Positions 32,285 to 43,473 of a DNA stretch of 64,000 bases are shown one piece after another. Made by a program: the position numbers and the translations under genes. This DNA is from Corynespora cassiicola (taxonomy: Eukaryota; Ascomycota; Dothideomycetes; Pleosporales; Corynesporascaceae): NCBI GenBank assembly GCA_022059125.1, contig JAEUWY010000005.1, positions 1,984,001 to 2,048,000 on the forward strand, in the 5' to 3' direction. The first letter of the stretch is position 1. Every line of letters starts with the position of its first letter. The notes below the pieces were generated by a model. The model worked only from the letters and a program-made list of their open reading frames with translations, ran no database searches and was not told the DNA's origin.

Positions 32285-32734
32285 ATGCAACTATCTTCAG
32301 TTTACATTGTTTCCATAGCAATGGCACTTCTCTACCTTTTTAGTGTCTTCGCCAACGCCGAAGTCGCCGTGCCCGATCCTCCTCGTTGCGGATGGATCCG
32401 CGCGGAATGGGACCACGTCGGCAGGAACAAGACCTTCTTGTACTACGACGAATGCTACACCGCCGCATTCCAGACCTGTATACTTTCTAATCCACAACTT
32501 CCTCTTGGTTTATCTCTCGCCAGACTATAAGATGGCATATGGTATAGTGCAATATGCTGACTACTCATCGCTAGGACTACTACACGCACGATGGTTGCAA
32601 ATCCGAATTCTACGAGTTAGTCTCTCATCCCTGGCTCTCAAAATTGGGTAAGTCGAAACAACCGTATTGCTAACGTGGCAAATAGAACGTTGGCGTGCCA
32701 TGGCAATCCTGCAATAGTGAGGATTGACAGATAA
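32285..32734 (+). pseudogene. Probable broken member of the secreted cysteine-rich family
   Basis: The ATG at 32285 starts a signal peptide of about 25 residues, followed by R-C-G-W-I-R and D-E-C-Y-T-A, which match the CG and second-Cys positions of the array. Further on, 32575-32615 reads D-Y-Y-T-H-D-G-C-K-S-E-F-Y-E with a GTTAGT donor right behind it and an acceptor at 32685, the family layout. I could not join the first part to this one with a legal intron without meeting a stop, and the end has only one Cys. It may be a pseudogene or need an intron I missed. Confidence 0.45.
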
Positions 32735-33131
32735 GAAGACATGTACGATGGTCTCACGTCAATCAAGTGCAACAAAATCGGTGATTGAGATATATGCACT
32801 TGATTATTCTCCAATATGAGGGTGGAGAGCCATTATCAGGGGTTTATACGCTGTGGCAAGTGATGTGAAGCATTGAAACATGTGCAATCACGACAGAATA
32901 GAGAGGTTAATAAGAATGTGAATCAATAAATCCATGAGGACAAATTACACATCAAACACTCCGTTTGTCACTTTTGCTATGTCTTTCCGTAGACTCGGCT
33001 CATCAGAACCATGGTACATCTTTTCGTTCAGCCAGATCAATTCCTTAAATGACCAAAATATGTATTGAAGCTCTTCGCTAGTTGCATTTGATGCATATAG
33101 CTTCAATATCCAGGCTAGCACAATGAGTGTC
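32735..33131. other. Spacer at the end of the accessory block
   Basis: 397 bp, AT-rich. No gene. Confidence 0.5.
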
Positions 33132-33860
33132 TCAGATGTTCCTGCCTTCCCTCAGCATACATCCATGCCAATCCATACCTTCCCCACCCCAAAGGGTTCG
33201 ATCAAAGTCCAATTCTCTTATCAGTTTAAAGCCTTTCTTCTCGTAGATTTTCCGTCCCATATGACTGGTGTCCAGATACGTCGTCCACCTTTCCTCGTCG
33301 GCTTTACTCACGCCCCAATCCAGCAACATGTTGGCGGCTCCTCGGCCGCGATAATCGGGATGCGTCGCAAGGGAATTAAGCATGAAATACGGCTTATCGC
33401 CCATGATTTCTTTTCGTGCTTCATTGAGGGGCGTGAGAAGAGCTGACAGGATTTCCAGTTTGAGTTCCGGAGGGAGGAAAGGCTTTTCAACAACCTCAGG
33501 CTCATTTTCTGCTTGGCTGGCGTCAATTTTGGGTATTTTGGTCTCGTTTGTTGTTTCTGCCGCCGGCTCCTTGGGCGATGGCAGATTATGTGCACTCCAT
33601 ACGGCAAATGCAATTGTGCGGCCGCCATTGTCCGGAGGGTCCTCGGCTGAGGGCTGCCTATCCGTGTCAACCACTTTCCAGTGCCAGCTATGCGGTTTTC
33701 CAATCTCTTTTTTCCGATCCATTGCTACACCTCGGATAGATGATTCAGAGATGGGTCCAGCGTGAATAAGATTATGAGTAGGGCCTGCGTATGCGAGGGA
33801 GCGGATACGGGTCCATGAAAGTGTGTCTTCGACAGTCATGACGCAAAGCTTGAGGGTCAT
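33132..33860 (-). CDS. GNAT family N-acetyltransferase
   Basis: Single exon, 242 residues. The acetyl-CoA site is clear: L-A-T-H-P-D-Y-R-G-R-G-A-A-N-M-L-L (motif A), then Y-L-D-T-S...G-R-K-I-Y-E-K-K-G-F (motif B). A Lys/Glu-rich insert of about 45 residues separates the N-terminal strands from motif A, common in fungal members. The start at 33860 is the first ATG; a GTG eight codons upstream is open but unlikely. Substrate unknown. It marks the return to conserved genes. Confidence 0.85.
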   Translation of the reverse strand: MTLKLCVMTVEDTLSWTRIRSLAYAGPTHNLIHAGPISESSIRGVAMDRKKEIGKPHSWHWKVVDTDRQPSAEDPPDNGGRTIAFAVWSAHNLPSPKEPAAETTNETKIPKIDASQAENEPEVVEKPFLPPELKLEILSALLTPLNEARKEIMGDKPYFMLNSLATHPDYRGRGAANMLLDWGVSKADEERWTTYLDTSHMGRKIYEKKGFKLIRELDFDRTLWGGEGMDWHGCMLREGRNI

Positions 33861-34379
33861 CGTAGGCGCAGTTGGGAAAAGCACGCAATCTAGAGGATGA
33901 ATGAGGTAGAAACCGGGTGATCAAGCACGATACCGATGAACTTTAGCTGCAGTAGGCGAAAGGATTGTCTTTCTGATGAAGGCTACTGCCTTAATCATCG
34001 CAAAGAAGTATTATAGTTACCAACGTGAGGACCGACAATGAGTCATTGAGCTTACGAAAGCTTATGTAGGGCCAACTTTATTAGTGACTTGACCTGCAGC
34101 TTGGGGCTATCCAGATAACAGCAAGCGGGGGTGATACACGTGGGAGATGCAGATCTAGACGTGGCGTAAGACGCAAATTTGTTGGAAAGTGGGGTCGAGT
34201 AAGCCCCGCCAGAAGACTTGATCGGGAATAAGCATGTCGTAGTCGCATGCTTCGAAAGCCCCGGAAACTATGGATCGCGCGGCTCACCTATTTTTCCAGG
34301 GCATAAAAGAAGGGTATATGGTTGGAGCGTCCTAATGCGCAAGGCGCCATCCAAAACATAAGAGCGGATCGGCGCGTGC
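33861..34379. other. Spacer, no gene seen
   Basis: 519 bp between two minus-strand genes; contains the GNAT promoter and the 3' end region of the queuosine gene. Confidence 0.5.
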
Positions 34380-35631
34380 TCAATACCAGATGCTCCTCGT
34401 CCGGTGATGGGGGATAGCATCTTCACCAGCCTTCTCCTTCTCTTTGGCTAGATCGTAGAGGAAGAAGTCTATCAAGATGGCATTGATCTTAGCCTCGGGT
34501 TCGAGCTTGAGGATCTCGCGTCGAAGGAGCTCAATTGCCCAGATGCTGCACCCTGGAAAACATGAGCGGGATGGCTGGAAGTAAGAACGCGTACCTACCT
34601 CGAATTTGCAATTCCCACGAGTGGCCAGATTCGATCATTTCAAGTCTTCGCATGCGACCCTCAAGAGGTGGACAGTAGGATATGACGCCCAGTGAATGGA
34701 GCATTTGCGGGACACGATAGTCTACCAAGTCAGTCCAGCATTCCGCAAGGCATGATCTCTGCATATGCATACCTGCAAACATGGTAATCTTATCAATATC
34801 ATTGAAGGCTCCATACCCTTCGCCGTCGAAAGCAGCCCATAGATCTGCCACGAAGATCTGTGCACGCTTCAGGAAGCGCACCTTTTTCTTGTCATACGTT
34901 CCCTCATCCCGAAAACAGTTGAAGTGCTCTGCAAGGAGGTTGACCAAAGCAGCAGCAGAGCCTTTGGCATCCTCAATCAGCGTGATGACGCTGCTATCGA
35001 ATTCCTAAAATGTTAGTCACGAAGTGAACAATGGTTTCATGCAGCAAGTCCCATAGTTACACACCTCCTCGAGAATGCGGCCGGCCTCTCGTATACATTT
35101 CATACGCTCTGCAAACATGGGAATTTCCTCTTCAGTATCAGAGCGGAATACCTCCCTTAGCTTTTCTTCGGTGCATTCATCCTCGTTGGCCCAGAAGCTC
35201 GGGTCCGTAATGGGTATCTCATTGTCAAGGGCTCTCTGGATCGCAGCCACCAGACTCCAGTAGCCTGTCCATTTCTTTTCTCTGTAGCTGACTGCAAAGC
35301 GCTCCTCTTCAGGCTTCTCGCTCCAAAAGCTGAAATTCAATAGATCCATGAGGAATATGAAATTGACAGTGTTTTCATCCTTGGGCTTGGGATGAAGTTC
35401 GTGTTCGGACCAGGCTTTGGTGCTGTAGTCCCTCTTCTGCATCTCTTCTAAGATGGCAATGGCTGCCAACTTGGTATGACGCATATCTAGGGCAACATCA
35501 ATGCTGTTGTCGTAAATGTATTCCGCATCGCGGAGGACCTTTGTTTCAGGTACGGAGGACTTGTCGGCACCTAGGCCAAGCGACTTGCGTAGCAGATCCA
35601 GCAGCTCGTGGTCAACCTCGTCGTCGGACAT
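34380..35631 (-). CDS. QNG1: Queuosine 5'-phosphate N-glycosylase (queuosine salvage protein, DUF2419)
   Basis: Four exons: 35631-35065, 35004-34773, 34721-34599, 34552-34380; introns 60, 51 and 46 nt; 364 residues. The enzyme frees queuine from queuosine 5'-phosphate so the base can be re-inserted into tRNA by TGT; fungi obtain it from outside. Family blocks seen: V-N-F-I-F-L-M-D-L-L-N-F-S-F-W (substrate pocket), W-T-G-Y-W-S-L-V-A-A-I-Q-R-A-L, P-I-T-D-P-S-F-W, I-P-M-F-A-E-R, then in exon 2 C-F-R-D-E, K-R-A-Q-I-F-V-A-D-L-W and D-K-I-T-M-F-A-D-Y-R-V-P across the splice, and the closing A-I-L-I-D-F-F-L-Y-D-L-A. Length fits the family. It is head-to-head with UBA2. Confidence 0.9.
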
Positions 35632-35973
35632 GCTGGCGGTTGTTGAAGCAGATGTAAAAGTAGCTTTCCCCGCGACCTAGTAAGAATAGAAGGAGGTGAG
35701 CCCAAACGGCACAGCCATCTAGATGCAGTGAACAATTCTGAGCTTGTCCTGATGCCAAGGCTCGCTACGGCTAGCGCGCCAAGATATGCGGCTCATCGCC
35801 GTGGCCTTGCCGCCGGGCGCCATCGAGCTCTGGCGCCGCCCGTGCGGGTGCGCTGACGTTCGATCCCTCTCACCTCTGCCTATCTTCCGTCCTCCGTCCT
35901 CCGTTCCTCTTCTCTCCCACCCCTCTGCCTCTCACATGCCGTAAACTCGACGCCGGCCAACACACACGTCGCA
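35632..35973. promoter_or_regulatory. Bidirectional promoter between QNG1 and UBA2
   Basis: 342 bp separate two divergent ATGs. The UBA2 side is a pyrimidine-rich tract (TCCGTCC repeats near 35888) without TATA, as in constitutive fungal genes. Confidence 0.5.
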
Positions 35974-38042
35974 ATGGCCCGCGATACCTTTGCTCAGAAG
36001 AGCCTCGGCGGCTCACTTCACTCCCAGATCAAGCAGGTGAGCTCTAGTCGCACATTGAACAAGGTAGATCGATGGCTGACAGCAGTCCAGGCGCGCGTTC
36101 TCATGGTCGGAGCCGGCGGTATCGGCTGTGAGCTGCTTAAAAACCTCGTTTTGACGGGCTTTGGCGAAATCCATATCGTGGACCTGGATACCATTGATCT
36201 TAGCAACCTTAATCGTCAGTTCCTATTCCGCAACGAACACATCAAGAAATCGAAAGCATTGGTAAGAATCCGGGATTCACTTTTTTACTGGGTTTGAATG
36301 TGCTGACCGGCGACGCGACAGGTTGCGAAAGAGTCCGCGGGCAAGTTCAACCCAAATGTCAAGATCGAGGCCTACCACGACAATATCAAGGACCCCCGCT
36401 TCAATGTCGCATGGTTCAAGGGTTTTCAGATTGTTTTCAATGCTCTGGACAACTTGGAGGCGCGCCGCCATGTGAACAAGATGTGCCTAGCAGCTGATGT
36501 ACCTCTGATCGAGAGTGGTACCACAGGCTTCAACGGGCAGACTCAGGTCATCCAGAAGGTGCGCCAAGTCCATCTACATCAAAAGAAGATTGCTAAATCA
36601 TCCGTCGCATAGGGCAAGACTGAGTGCTACGACTGCAATCCAAAGGACCCACCCAAATCGTTCCCTGTCTGCACTATCCGTAGTACACCGTCCCAACCCA
36701 TTCACTGCATTGTGTGGGGTAAATCATATCTGTTCACGGAAATATTTGGCATCAGCGAAGACGAAGCGTCCGAACTTGACCATAGCGAAGATTCGGACAA
36801 TGCGGGCGAGATTGAGAACCTGCGCAAGGAAGCGCAAGCCCTAAAGCGTATTCGTGAATCAATGGGGTCCGAAGAGTTTCCCCGCCTGGTATTCAACAAA
36901 GTGTTCAAGGAAGATATCGAGCGGTTGCGCAGCATGGAAGACATGTGGAAGTCGAGACGGCCGCCTGTCGCCCTCGACTATGACGAACTCACAAAGCAGG
37001 CGCTTGGCGTTGGCGCCGAGGTCGCACAAAGGGATCAAGTCGTGTGGACGCTGGCCGAGAACTTTTTTGTGTTCCTGGACAGTCTACGCCGATTGAGCAA
37101 CCGTCTCGAGGAAACACGCGCCAATGCAGATACCGGGAATGCGCCACCAGTATTGACTTTTGACAAGGACGATGCCGACACTTTAGACTTTGTCACTGCA
37201 AGCGCAAACCTTCGCTCTCATGTCTTTGGCATCGAGACTCGGTCAAAGTTTGACATTAAACGTAGGCACTTCGCGATCCATATCAAGCTATCCGCTGACC
37301 TCCCGCAGAAATGGCTGGTAACATTATCCCTGCCATTGCCACCACGAACGCCATGACTGCTTCACTCTGTGTTCTGCAGGCCTTCAAGGTGATGCGAAAT
37401 GAGCTGGACAAAGCCAAGTTTATATTTCTTACCCGCTCCGTCGAGCGCGTCCTCACCGCTGAACCTCTTCGACCGCCGAACCCCACTTGTCCTGTCTGCA
37501 GTGTTGCGCAATCAACGCTCGAGGTCGATCTTTCCCGGGCAACTATCAAAGATCTTGTTGAAGATCTTCTAAGGCTGCAGCTTGGATATGGCGAAGAATT
37601 CTCCGTTACCAATGAGGCTGGGCAGATTTTGTACGATCCAGAAGAAGATTTGAATCTCTCAAAGACATTCGGCGAGTTCGGCATCAAGAAGGATAGCTTT
37701 ATCACTGTCATCGATGAAGCAGATGAGAATCCAAGAGTCAATCTCGTGCTTTCAATTGCTGAGAGGGACCTTGACAAAGATTCAAAACCTATTCATCTGT
37801 CCGAGAAGGTGGAAATCGGGACCAAACCTGCGATTGAAGCTGCTGTCGAGACCAATGGCCACATCGTTCCAATCACGAACGGGGTCGCCAACGGCACAAG
37901 CACCAAGCGCAAGCGTGATGCTGACCAGGCAGGCCTCGAAGACGAGTTGGTCAAAAAGAGGGGAAAGGTTGCCGCGAAACATCCTGACAACGAGGTCGTG
38001 ATTGTAGACGATGCAGTGGACGATACCATCGTGCTCGATTGA
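35974..38042 (+). CDS. UBA2: SUMO-activating enzyme subunit 2
   Basis: Five exons: 35974-36036, 36091-36261, 36322-36558, 36613-37261, 37309-38042; introns 47-60 nt; 617 residues. UBA2 pairs with AOS1 as nuclear SUMO E1: it adenylates SUMO and carries it as thioester. Seen: ATP loop [10 protein letters not shown] near the N-terminus, zinc Cys pair C162/C165 (E-C-Y-D-C) and later C-P-V-C, catalytic C177 in [28 protein letters not shown] formed across the last splice, then a ubiquitin-like domain and a basic C-terminal K-R-K-R nuclear signal followed by V-V-I-V-D-D, a possible SUMO-interacting motif. Confidence 0.95.
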
Positions 38043-38323
38043 TCTGCAGATGCACAATCTGTCTACCTAGGTGGACTTAGCGAGCTTTGCATTGGTCTCC
38101 TATTATGTAGGGGCCATCTCCCCGTCCGCTGCATTGGCATCCCTCGAAGATCATCGAAATGCATTGAGACTTTTTAGTTTCTCTCGTCTGCCCTCGATAT
38201 TGTGCGGGCATGTTTTGCCTGCGGCGTTCTGGATTACATGGAATATACCTGGAAATGGGCTCTCTTTGAGGTGAGCTAAAGGCGGAATGGGTGGAGCAGG
38301 GACTACAATCAGGCGCAGGGCAC

Positions 38324-39196
38324 TCAGATGGCGGATAGTCCACCGTCCATATTGATGATCGAATTGTGCGCGTATTGGTTGGCTGCCAGGAAAAGCGCCG
38401 CTGAAGCAATCTCCTCCGGCCGCCCGAAGCGCTTCAATGGTATCTTTTCCATAAGCGCGCTGCGGTTCAGTCCTATAGTGTATATTAGCTATATCCCCCT
38501 GGATAAAATGAATACCAGATGATTCGATTGAGAAGCAGTTGGCTTACCATCTGTCATATCTGTTTCCACGTATCCTGGTACAATGGCATTCACCCTCAGG
38601 CCGGCTGCACCTTGCTCTGCAGCCAAAGCCCGTGTAAAGCCCAAAACACCCGCCTTGCTCGCTGCATATGCAACCGCCCCAGCGCCTCCTTTTGTTCCCA
38701 GCAAGCTAGAGACATTGATAATCACAGGCGAGAAATCTTGTTCCTTTTCATTACCATTTGCCACAGTATCGCTACGCTTCGGCCTGGACATGTACCTTCC
38801 CCGGAGAAAAAATCTCGTCCCAATCATCATACTCGTCAGATTTGTATCCACAACCCTCTGGAGCTCTTCCGGCGGCGTAGAAACGAAAAGACTTGTCTGC
38901 GTTATCCCTGCGCAGTTCACCAGCACGTCGATCTTGGACTCGGGCGCATTGCGTGGCAGGTGGCTGCCGAGAGATGCAGGCGTCCAGAAACTTGGACTCG
39001 TTATGTCTCCGGAAATGTATGTGTGGCAGTTCGAGGTGGACGACGAGGAAGTCGGGGTGGTGAGGCTTGCGACAGCAGCTTTGAGGGAGGCTTCGGAGCG
39101 CGAGAGGAGAGTGCAACGGTACGAGTTTGAGGCGAAGAGCCGAGCAATTGAAAGGCCGATGCCTCGCGATCCTCCGGTTATCAGGACGTGCCGCAT
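38324..39196 (-). CDS. 3-oxoacyl-[acyl-carrier-protein] reductase-like SDR
   Basis: Two exons, 39196-38548 and 38472-38324; intron 75 nt, phase 1; 265 residues. FabG-type NADPH reductase: T-G-G-S-R-G-I-G at 7-14, N-C-A-G at 94-97, catalytic S164, Y177 and K181, V-N-A-I-V-P-G-Y-V-E-T-D-M, and the second exon giving L-K-R-F-G-R-P-E-E-I-A and the final I-N-M-D-G-G. Possibly the mitochondrial type II fatty-acid enzyme, but the N-terminus starts directly with the first strand at the chosen ATG; the frame is open 36 codons upstream without another ATG. Convergent with UBA2 (281 bp), divergent from elongin C. Confidence 0.88.
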
Positions 39197-39596
39197 CTTT
39201 AGGGGACTACAGGTTGCGACAGGCCAATTGCACGGGTTGTTTGCGAAGTCGTGGGAGGACCGCGTTACGGCAGCGCAATCGATTCTTGTTGAAATGGTGC
39301 CCAAGTGTACTAAAGAGGCTGTGGGGGTTTTCGTTACAATATTAGGTCATTCGGAGATATTGAAGAGCCCTAAATAAATGACGTTGCGGTACGTAGATAT
39401 GTATAGCTTTGGGGTGCGAGGAGCTTTGGCTGGCGTTAAGGGCGCAAGGTACCTTGAGTATCGGTCTTATCGATAAGCACGCGAGAAAACGTGACAGCGT
39501 GATCCGTGTCTGTTCTTATACCACCCCACTTCTCCAGCGGCTTTATACTGCCTTTGTCTTCCATCTCGCGCGCATCATCGTCTACAATCACCCAAA
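39197..39596. promoter_or_regulatory. Bidirectional promoter, FabG-like gene and elongin C
   Basis: 400 bp between divergent ATGs; no gene inside. Confidence 0.5.
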
Positions 39597-40036
39597 ATGA
39601 CGGACATTGAACCCACCGAGTATGTGACGTTGGTATCGAATGACGGCTACGAATTCAAGGTATTGCGATCCGCTGCTTGCATTGCGGGGACGATCAAGAA
39701 AGCCTTGGATCCTATGTGTAAGCTCTCCTCCCCGGACTGCTGGTCATATATCGTGAGAGTTTGAGAGTCGATTCTGATTTCTTTCCATAGTGGGCTTTAA
39801 GGAAACCACGCAAAACCGGGTAGAACTCCCGACAGTCAAGTCAGTATTTCGCCACCCAAGAGGAACGCTCCGCAACAAGATGCTGACAAAGGAACAGTGG
39901 AGTTATTCTCGAGAAAGTCTGCGAGTATCTATACTACAATCAGAAACATGCCGAGAGCAAGGACGTTCCCGATATGGAAGTACCGCCTGAGTTGAGTTTG
40001 GAGCTGTTGATCGCCGCCGATTACCTGGATGGTTAG
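39597..40036 (+). CDS. ELC1: Elongin C (Skp1/BTB fold)
   Basis: Three exons: 39597-39717, 39791-39839, 39898-40036; 102 residues. Elongin C links substrate adaptors or elongin A to cullin-type ubiquitin ligases. Seen: Y-V-T-L-V-S-N-D-G-Y-E-F at the start, I-K-K-A-L-D-P-M then G-F-K-E-T-T-Q-N-R-V-E-L-P-T-V-N across two splices, V-C-E-Y-L-Y-Y-N-Q-K-H, and P-P-E-L-S-L-E-L-L-I-A-A-D-Y-L-D. The model ends at GGT TAG. A further intron from GTTAGT at 40032 to CAG near 40081 would change the last residue to Val; it cannot be decided. Confidence 0.9.
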
Positions 40037-40880
40037 TACATATGGTCCGTGTATCTGGAGTATGCCACTCACTACCCATCAGTTTAATGGCATCTTGACA
40101 TTCCAGACTGGCGTTAGAACAAGATGGATTGGGCACATATTTTCGTCGGTATACACTTCCCTAAAGTAGATCATAATGCCTTGACGATAAAATAAATACC
40201 ATGTTAACACTCACACAAAATGAAAGAGAGGGTACCTGGTCAATCTAAAACTATGATACACTTAACATTTAATCCAATACATCACACAACAGCATTGCCG
40301 ATGGTTCATACCTTTTTGCACAGTAAACAACTACACTCTTGATTTGTTCAACATACTCATTGGATCTCCCATAAGGCCTCAGTTGCGAACTGCATTGTTG
40401 TACTAGCGGCTATGGAAAAGGATATCCTCTTGGAACTGAGGAATCAAAATTGCAAACTTTCCTTCTGACAACATTTCACTGCCTTTATGGGAGATTCTCA
40501 CAAAAGTTCCAATCAATCTTGACTTTTGGGCCATTGCAACAAGATGTACTACATGCGCTCAGGAAGTCTACAATCCGCAGGACAAGCTTCGACATCTAGT
40601 TTCATTTAGTTTCAACATCCTCCGGAGCTCATTTTGGTGTTCGGAGCTAGCGATGCTCGTTTTGAATCCGAAAAGTGGGAGAGACATGGAGATAAGCACC
40701 ACCCTAGACGATAGCGGATTCGGCGCGCCATCCTACCCCTCACGACGCAGATATGATCATCCTGCAGACCACGGAACGCTCGGTATTTAAACCCCACGCG
40801 GCGCAGATTATTTCTCGAGAATCATCGTCCTAGGGACAATTATCATATGGCCATCCTGTCAAGCCTTCCTCTTTTAAACG
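40037..40880. other. Intergenic, P450 promoter
   Basis: 844 bp, AT-rich in the first half. No gene seen. Confidence 0.5.
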
Positions 40881-42712
40881 ATGAGTAACAGCGTAGTGCA
40901 TTCGTGGGTAGAGCAATTACAAGCTCGACCATTAGGCTACGGAACATTTATAGCCACAGCTGCAGCACTGCTGTTTCTACTGTACAAAGTATGTCGATAC
41001 TCTGAAAACACAAAATTTCCCGATCATCTTTTACTAGTACCAGAGGCCGCACGCACTCTTGGTAGAATACCATCAGCAAGTTCATTGCTTTTAAGCCTCT
41101 GACCTTGATCAGATATGTACTCACACGGACATTCCATACATTCGGAATCTCCCTGAGATTCCAGGCGCCCTGCCTATCACCGGCCATCTTCTCGAGCTCG
41201 GCGATGACCACGCAACCGTATGCGAGAAATGGTGGCGCAAATATGGACATTCTGTTTTCCAGATCCGGCTCGGAAACACTCGTGCCGTCGTGGTCAATTC
41301 CTTTGCAGATTGCAAGAAAATGCTGGTATCGAATTCGCAGGCCCTAATCGATAGACCCAAGCTATATACTTTCCATGGCGTCATTTCGTCTACCCAAGGC
41401 TTCACCATCGGCAGTTCGCCGTGGGATGATAGCTGCCGAAACAAGCGCAAGGCTGCCAGTACCACGCTGAGCCGAGCCATGATGAAAAACTACAATCCCA
41501 TGTTCGACCTGGAGTCCTTCTGCATTCTTCGCGACCTACATCGTGACAGCAAAGCTGGCGCGGTCGAGGTCAGCGTTCGCCCATATATCCAGCGGTATGC
41601 GCTCAACACAACTTTGACCTTGTGCTATGGCATTCGCATGGATGAGGTTTATGACAACCTCCTTCGCGAGATTTTGTATGTCGGGTCTGCGATATCACTC
41701 CTGCGCTCTGCCTCGGAGAATTTTCAGGACTACATACCGATACTACGTTATTTGCCAAACAACGAGAAGAACAAACGGTCTAAAGAACTCAGAGAAAGAA
41801 GAGACAAGTACCTGGACTTGCTGTTGAACAAGGTACGCGAAATGATCAAGAATGGAACGGATAAGCCGTGCATTTCGGCCGCTATCCTTAAGGACGAGGA
41901 GACGCGTCTCACGGGAGTAGAAGTCGGATCTATCTGCCTGTCGCTCGTCTCGGGTGGATTTGAGACAATTCCAGGCACACTGGTGTCGTGCATTGGCTCC
42001 CTTTCGACCCCCGAAGGCCAAAAATTCCAGGATCATGCGTACGAGGATATAAAGAGGAAACATGGTGCTGATTTGCGAGCTGGTTGGCAAGAGGCATTCG
42101 AGAAGGAGGATGTGCCTTATCTGAATGCTATCGTGAAGGAAGCTGGTAGATATTACACCGTCAGCAGTATGAGCCTGCCACGGAAGACAGTCACAGATGT
42201 GAGATGGGAAGGTGCAGTTATTCCGAAGGGGACGATGGTGTTGATTAACGCGCAGGCGGGTAACCATGGTGAGCTTTTGATATGTATATGCATACGTAAG
42301 AAGACTGCTGAGATAACTAGATGTCGATTACTTCGGTGCTGACGGAGGATCATTCAACCCCGAGCGCTGGCTCGATGCGAACCCCGAAGCGGGTGGGTAT
42401 ACTGAGAAGAGCTCGATAGGCCCTGCACACTTATCATTCGGTGCTGGGTCAAGGTCGTGTCCGGGAGCCATCATTGCCAGCAAGCTCATCTACTCGGCGC
42501 TCTTTCGACTCCTTTCTCTATACAAGATCGAGGCGTCTGATTCCGAGCCTCCTAACACGGATTATGTGGATTACAATGCCATAAAGTCAGCACTAGTGGC
42601 TATTCCAAGGGATTTCAAGGTGAGGCTTGTTCCGCGGGATAAAACCGGTGATATGGCAAGGGAGGTACTGAACGAAGCGGAGGCAAGGACAAAAGAGTAT
42701 TACAAGGAATGA
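40881..42712 (+). CDS. Cytochrome P450, CYP504 (phenylacetate hydroxylase)-like
   Basis: Four exons: 40881-40988, 41038-41061 (24 nt), 41113-42268, 42321-42712, 559 residues. Microsomal haem monooxygenase: N-terminal membrane helix (about 20-35), hinge D-I-P-Y-I-R-N-L-P-E-I-P-G, I-helix S-G-G-F-E-T-I-P-G-T, K-helix E-A-G-R where E-x-x-R is expected, F-N-P-E-R-W, and the haem loop F-G-A-G-S-R-S-C-P-G with ligand C476. The I-helix with S-G-G-F-E-T-I-P-G-T and the hinge resemble the phenylacetate 2-hydroxylase group; family number is from memory of motifs only. The tiny second exon is needed to join the anchor to the hinge. Convergent with the ABM-like gene. Confidence 0.88.
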
Positions 42713-42831
42713 TCGAGCGCGCCCAGACAGGACTGGCAATTGGAATTACATCTATTTAAACGCGCAAAACAGTATAGATAGGGATGCGCAGGGAGAGGAT
42801 AGCATGAACCGTAGTACTTTGGCCAATGTGC

Positions 42832-43473
42832 TTATATATCCAACATTTTTGCGTGCTTGATCTCAGCACCATCGATGTATTCACGAATCTTACCGTACTT
42901 CTCAAAGCCCTCGGTATCAGCGAAATCGTAATGCTGATCAACACTCTGCCAAGGACTGAAGAGAACGAACTCCTCCTTGTCCTCCTCCTTGTCCACACGC
43001 CAACCTCCGCCGATTTTCCCTTCGGTAACGTGGTTCTGCAGGTACTCCTTATTTTCGTGAAAGGCTTTTTCAAAAGAAATCCTTTCTCCACTCTTCACAA
43101 AATGCCTCGTGATGCCATACAAGTATTCTTTACCGGCCCCTTGGCCCTTGCCATCTTCATCGGGAAGTGGGAGTGTAGCGTGCGGTGCGTCAATGTGTAG
43201 AAGCCAATCTACCGTAGCCATATGTTTTAAGCTCTCTAGTAGAGACTGGTTTTCGGTCGAGGGTATGAAGTGATTCATGTGCCGGTCGAGCGAGTCCCAC
43301 TCGCCAATGATGTACACCAGGGACTGGTCCTCGATTTGATGAAGGTAGTAGAAGCGCCGCCCCGTGTAATTCTGCATGACAGCTTTCGCATTGCCGAGCG
43401 CAGATCGAAAGACCGAATCATCGATGGTGACTGGAGGTGTGAGACGGAGGAGGGCAATCTCGGTGACGACCAT
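42832..43473 (-). CDS. Dimeric alpha-beta barrel (ABM-like) protein
   Basis: Single exon, 213 residues, no signal peptide. Two ferredoxin-like halves are visible: the first with T-E-I-A-L-L-R-L and L-V-Y-I-I-G-E-W-D-S-L-D-R-H, the second with E-F-V-L-F-S-P-W-Q-S-V-D-Q-H-Y-D-F and K-Y-G-K-I-R-E-Y. The W-x-S-x-x-x-H-x-x-F pattern in both is typical of antibiotic-biosynthesis-monooxygenase-like and stress-responsive barrels in fungi. Reaction unknown. It lies tail-to-tail, 119 bp, from the P450, and similar barrels sometimes work with oxidases; that is only context. Confidence 0.7.
   Translation of the reverse strand: MVVTEIALLRLTPPVTIDDSVFRSALGNAKAVMQNYTGRRFYYLHQIEDQSLVYIIGEWDSLDRHMNHFIPSTENQSLLESLKHMATVDWLLHIDAPHATLPLPDEDGKGQGAGKEYLYGITRHFVKSGERISFEKAFHENKEYLQNHVTEGKIGGGWRVDKEEDKEEFVLFSPWQSVDQHYDFADTEGFEKYGKIREYIDGAEIKHAKMLDI

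Noticed and set aside
36515..36844. 109-codon frame with basic composition
   Set aside because: It is another frame of UBA2, overlapping intron 3 and exon 4.
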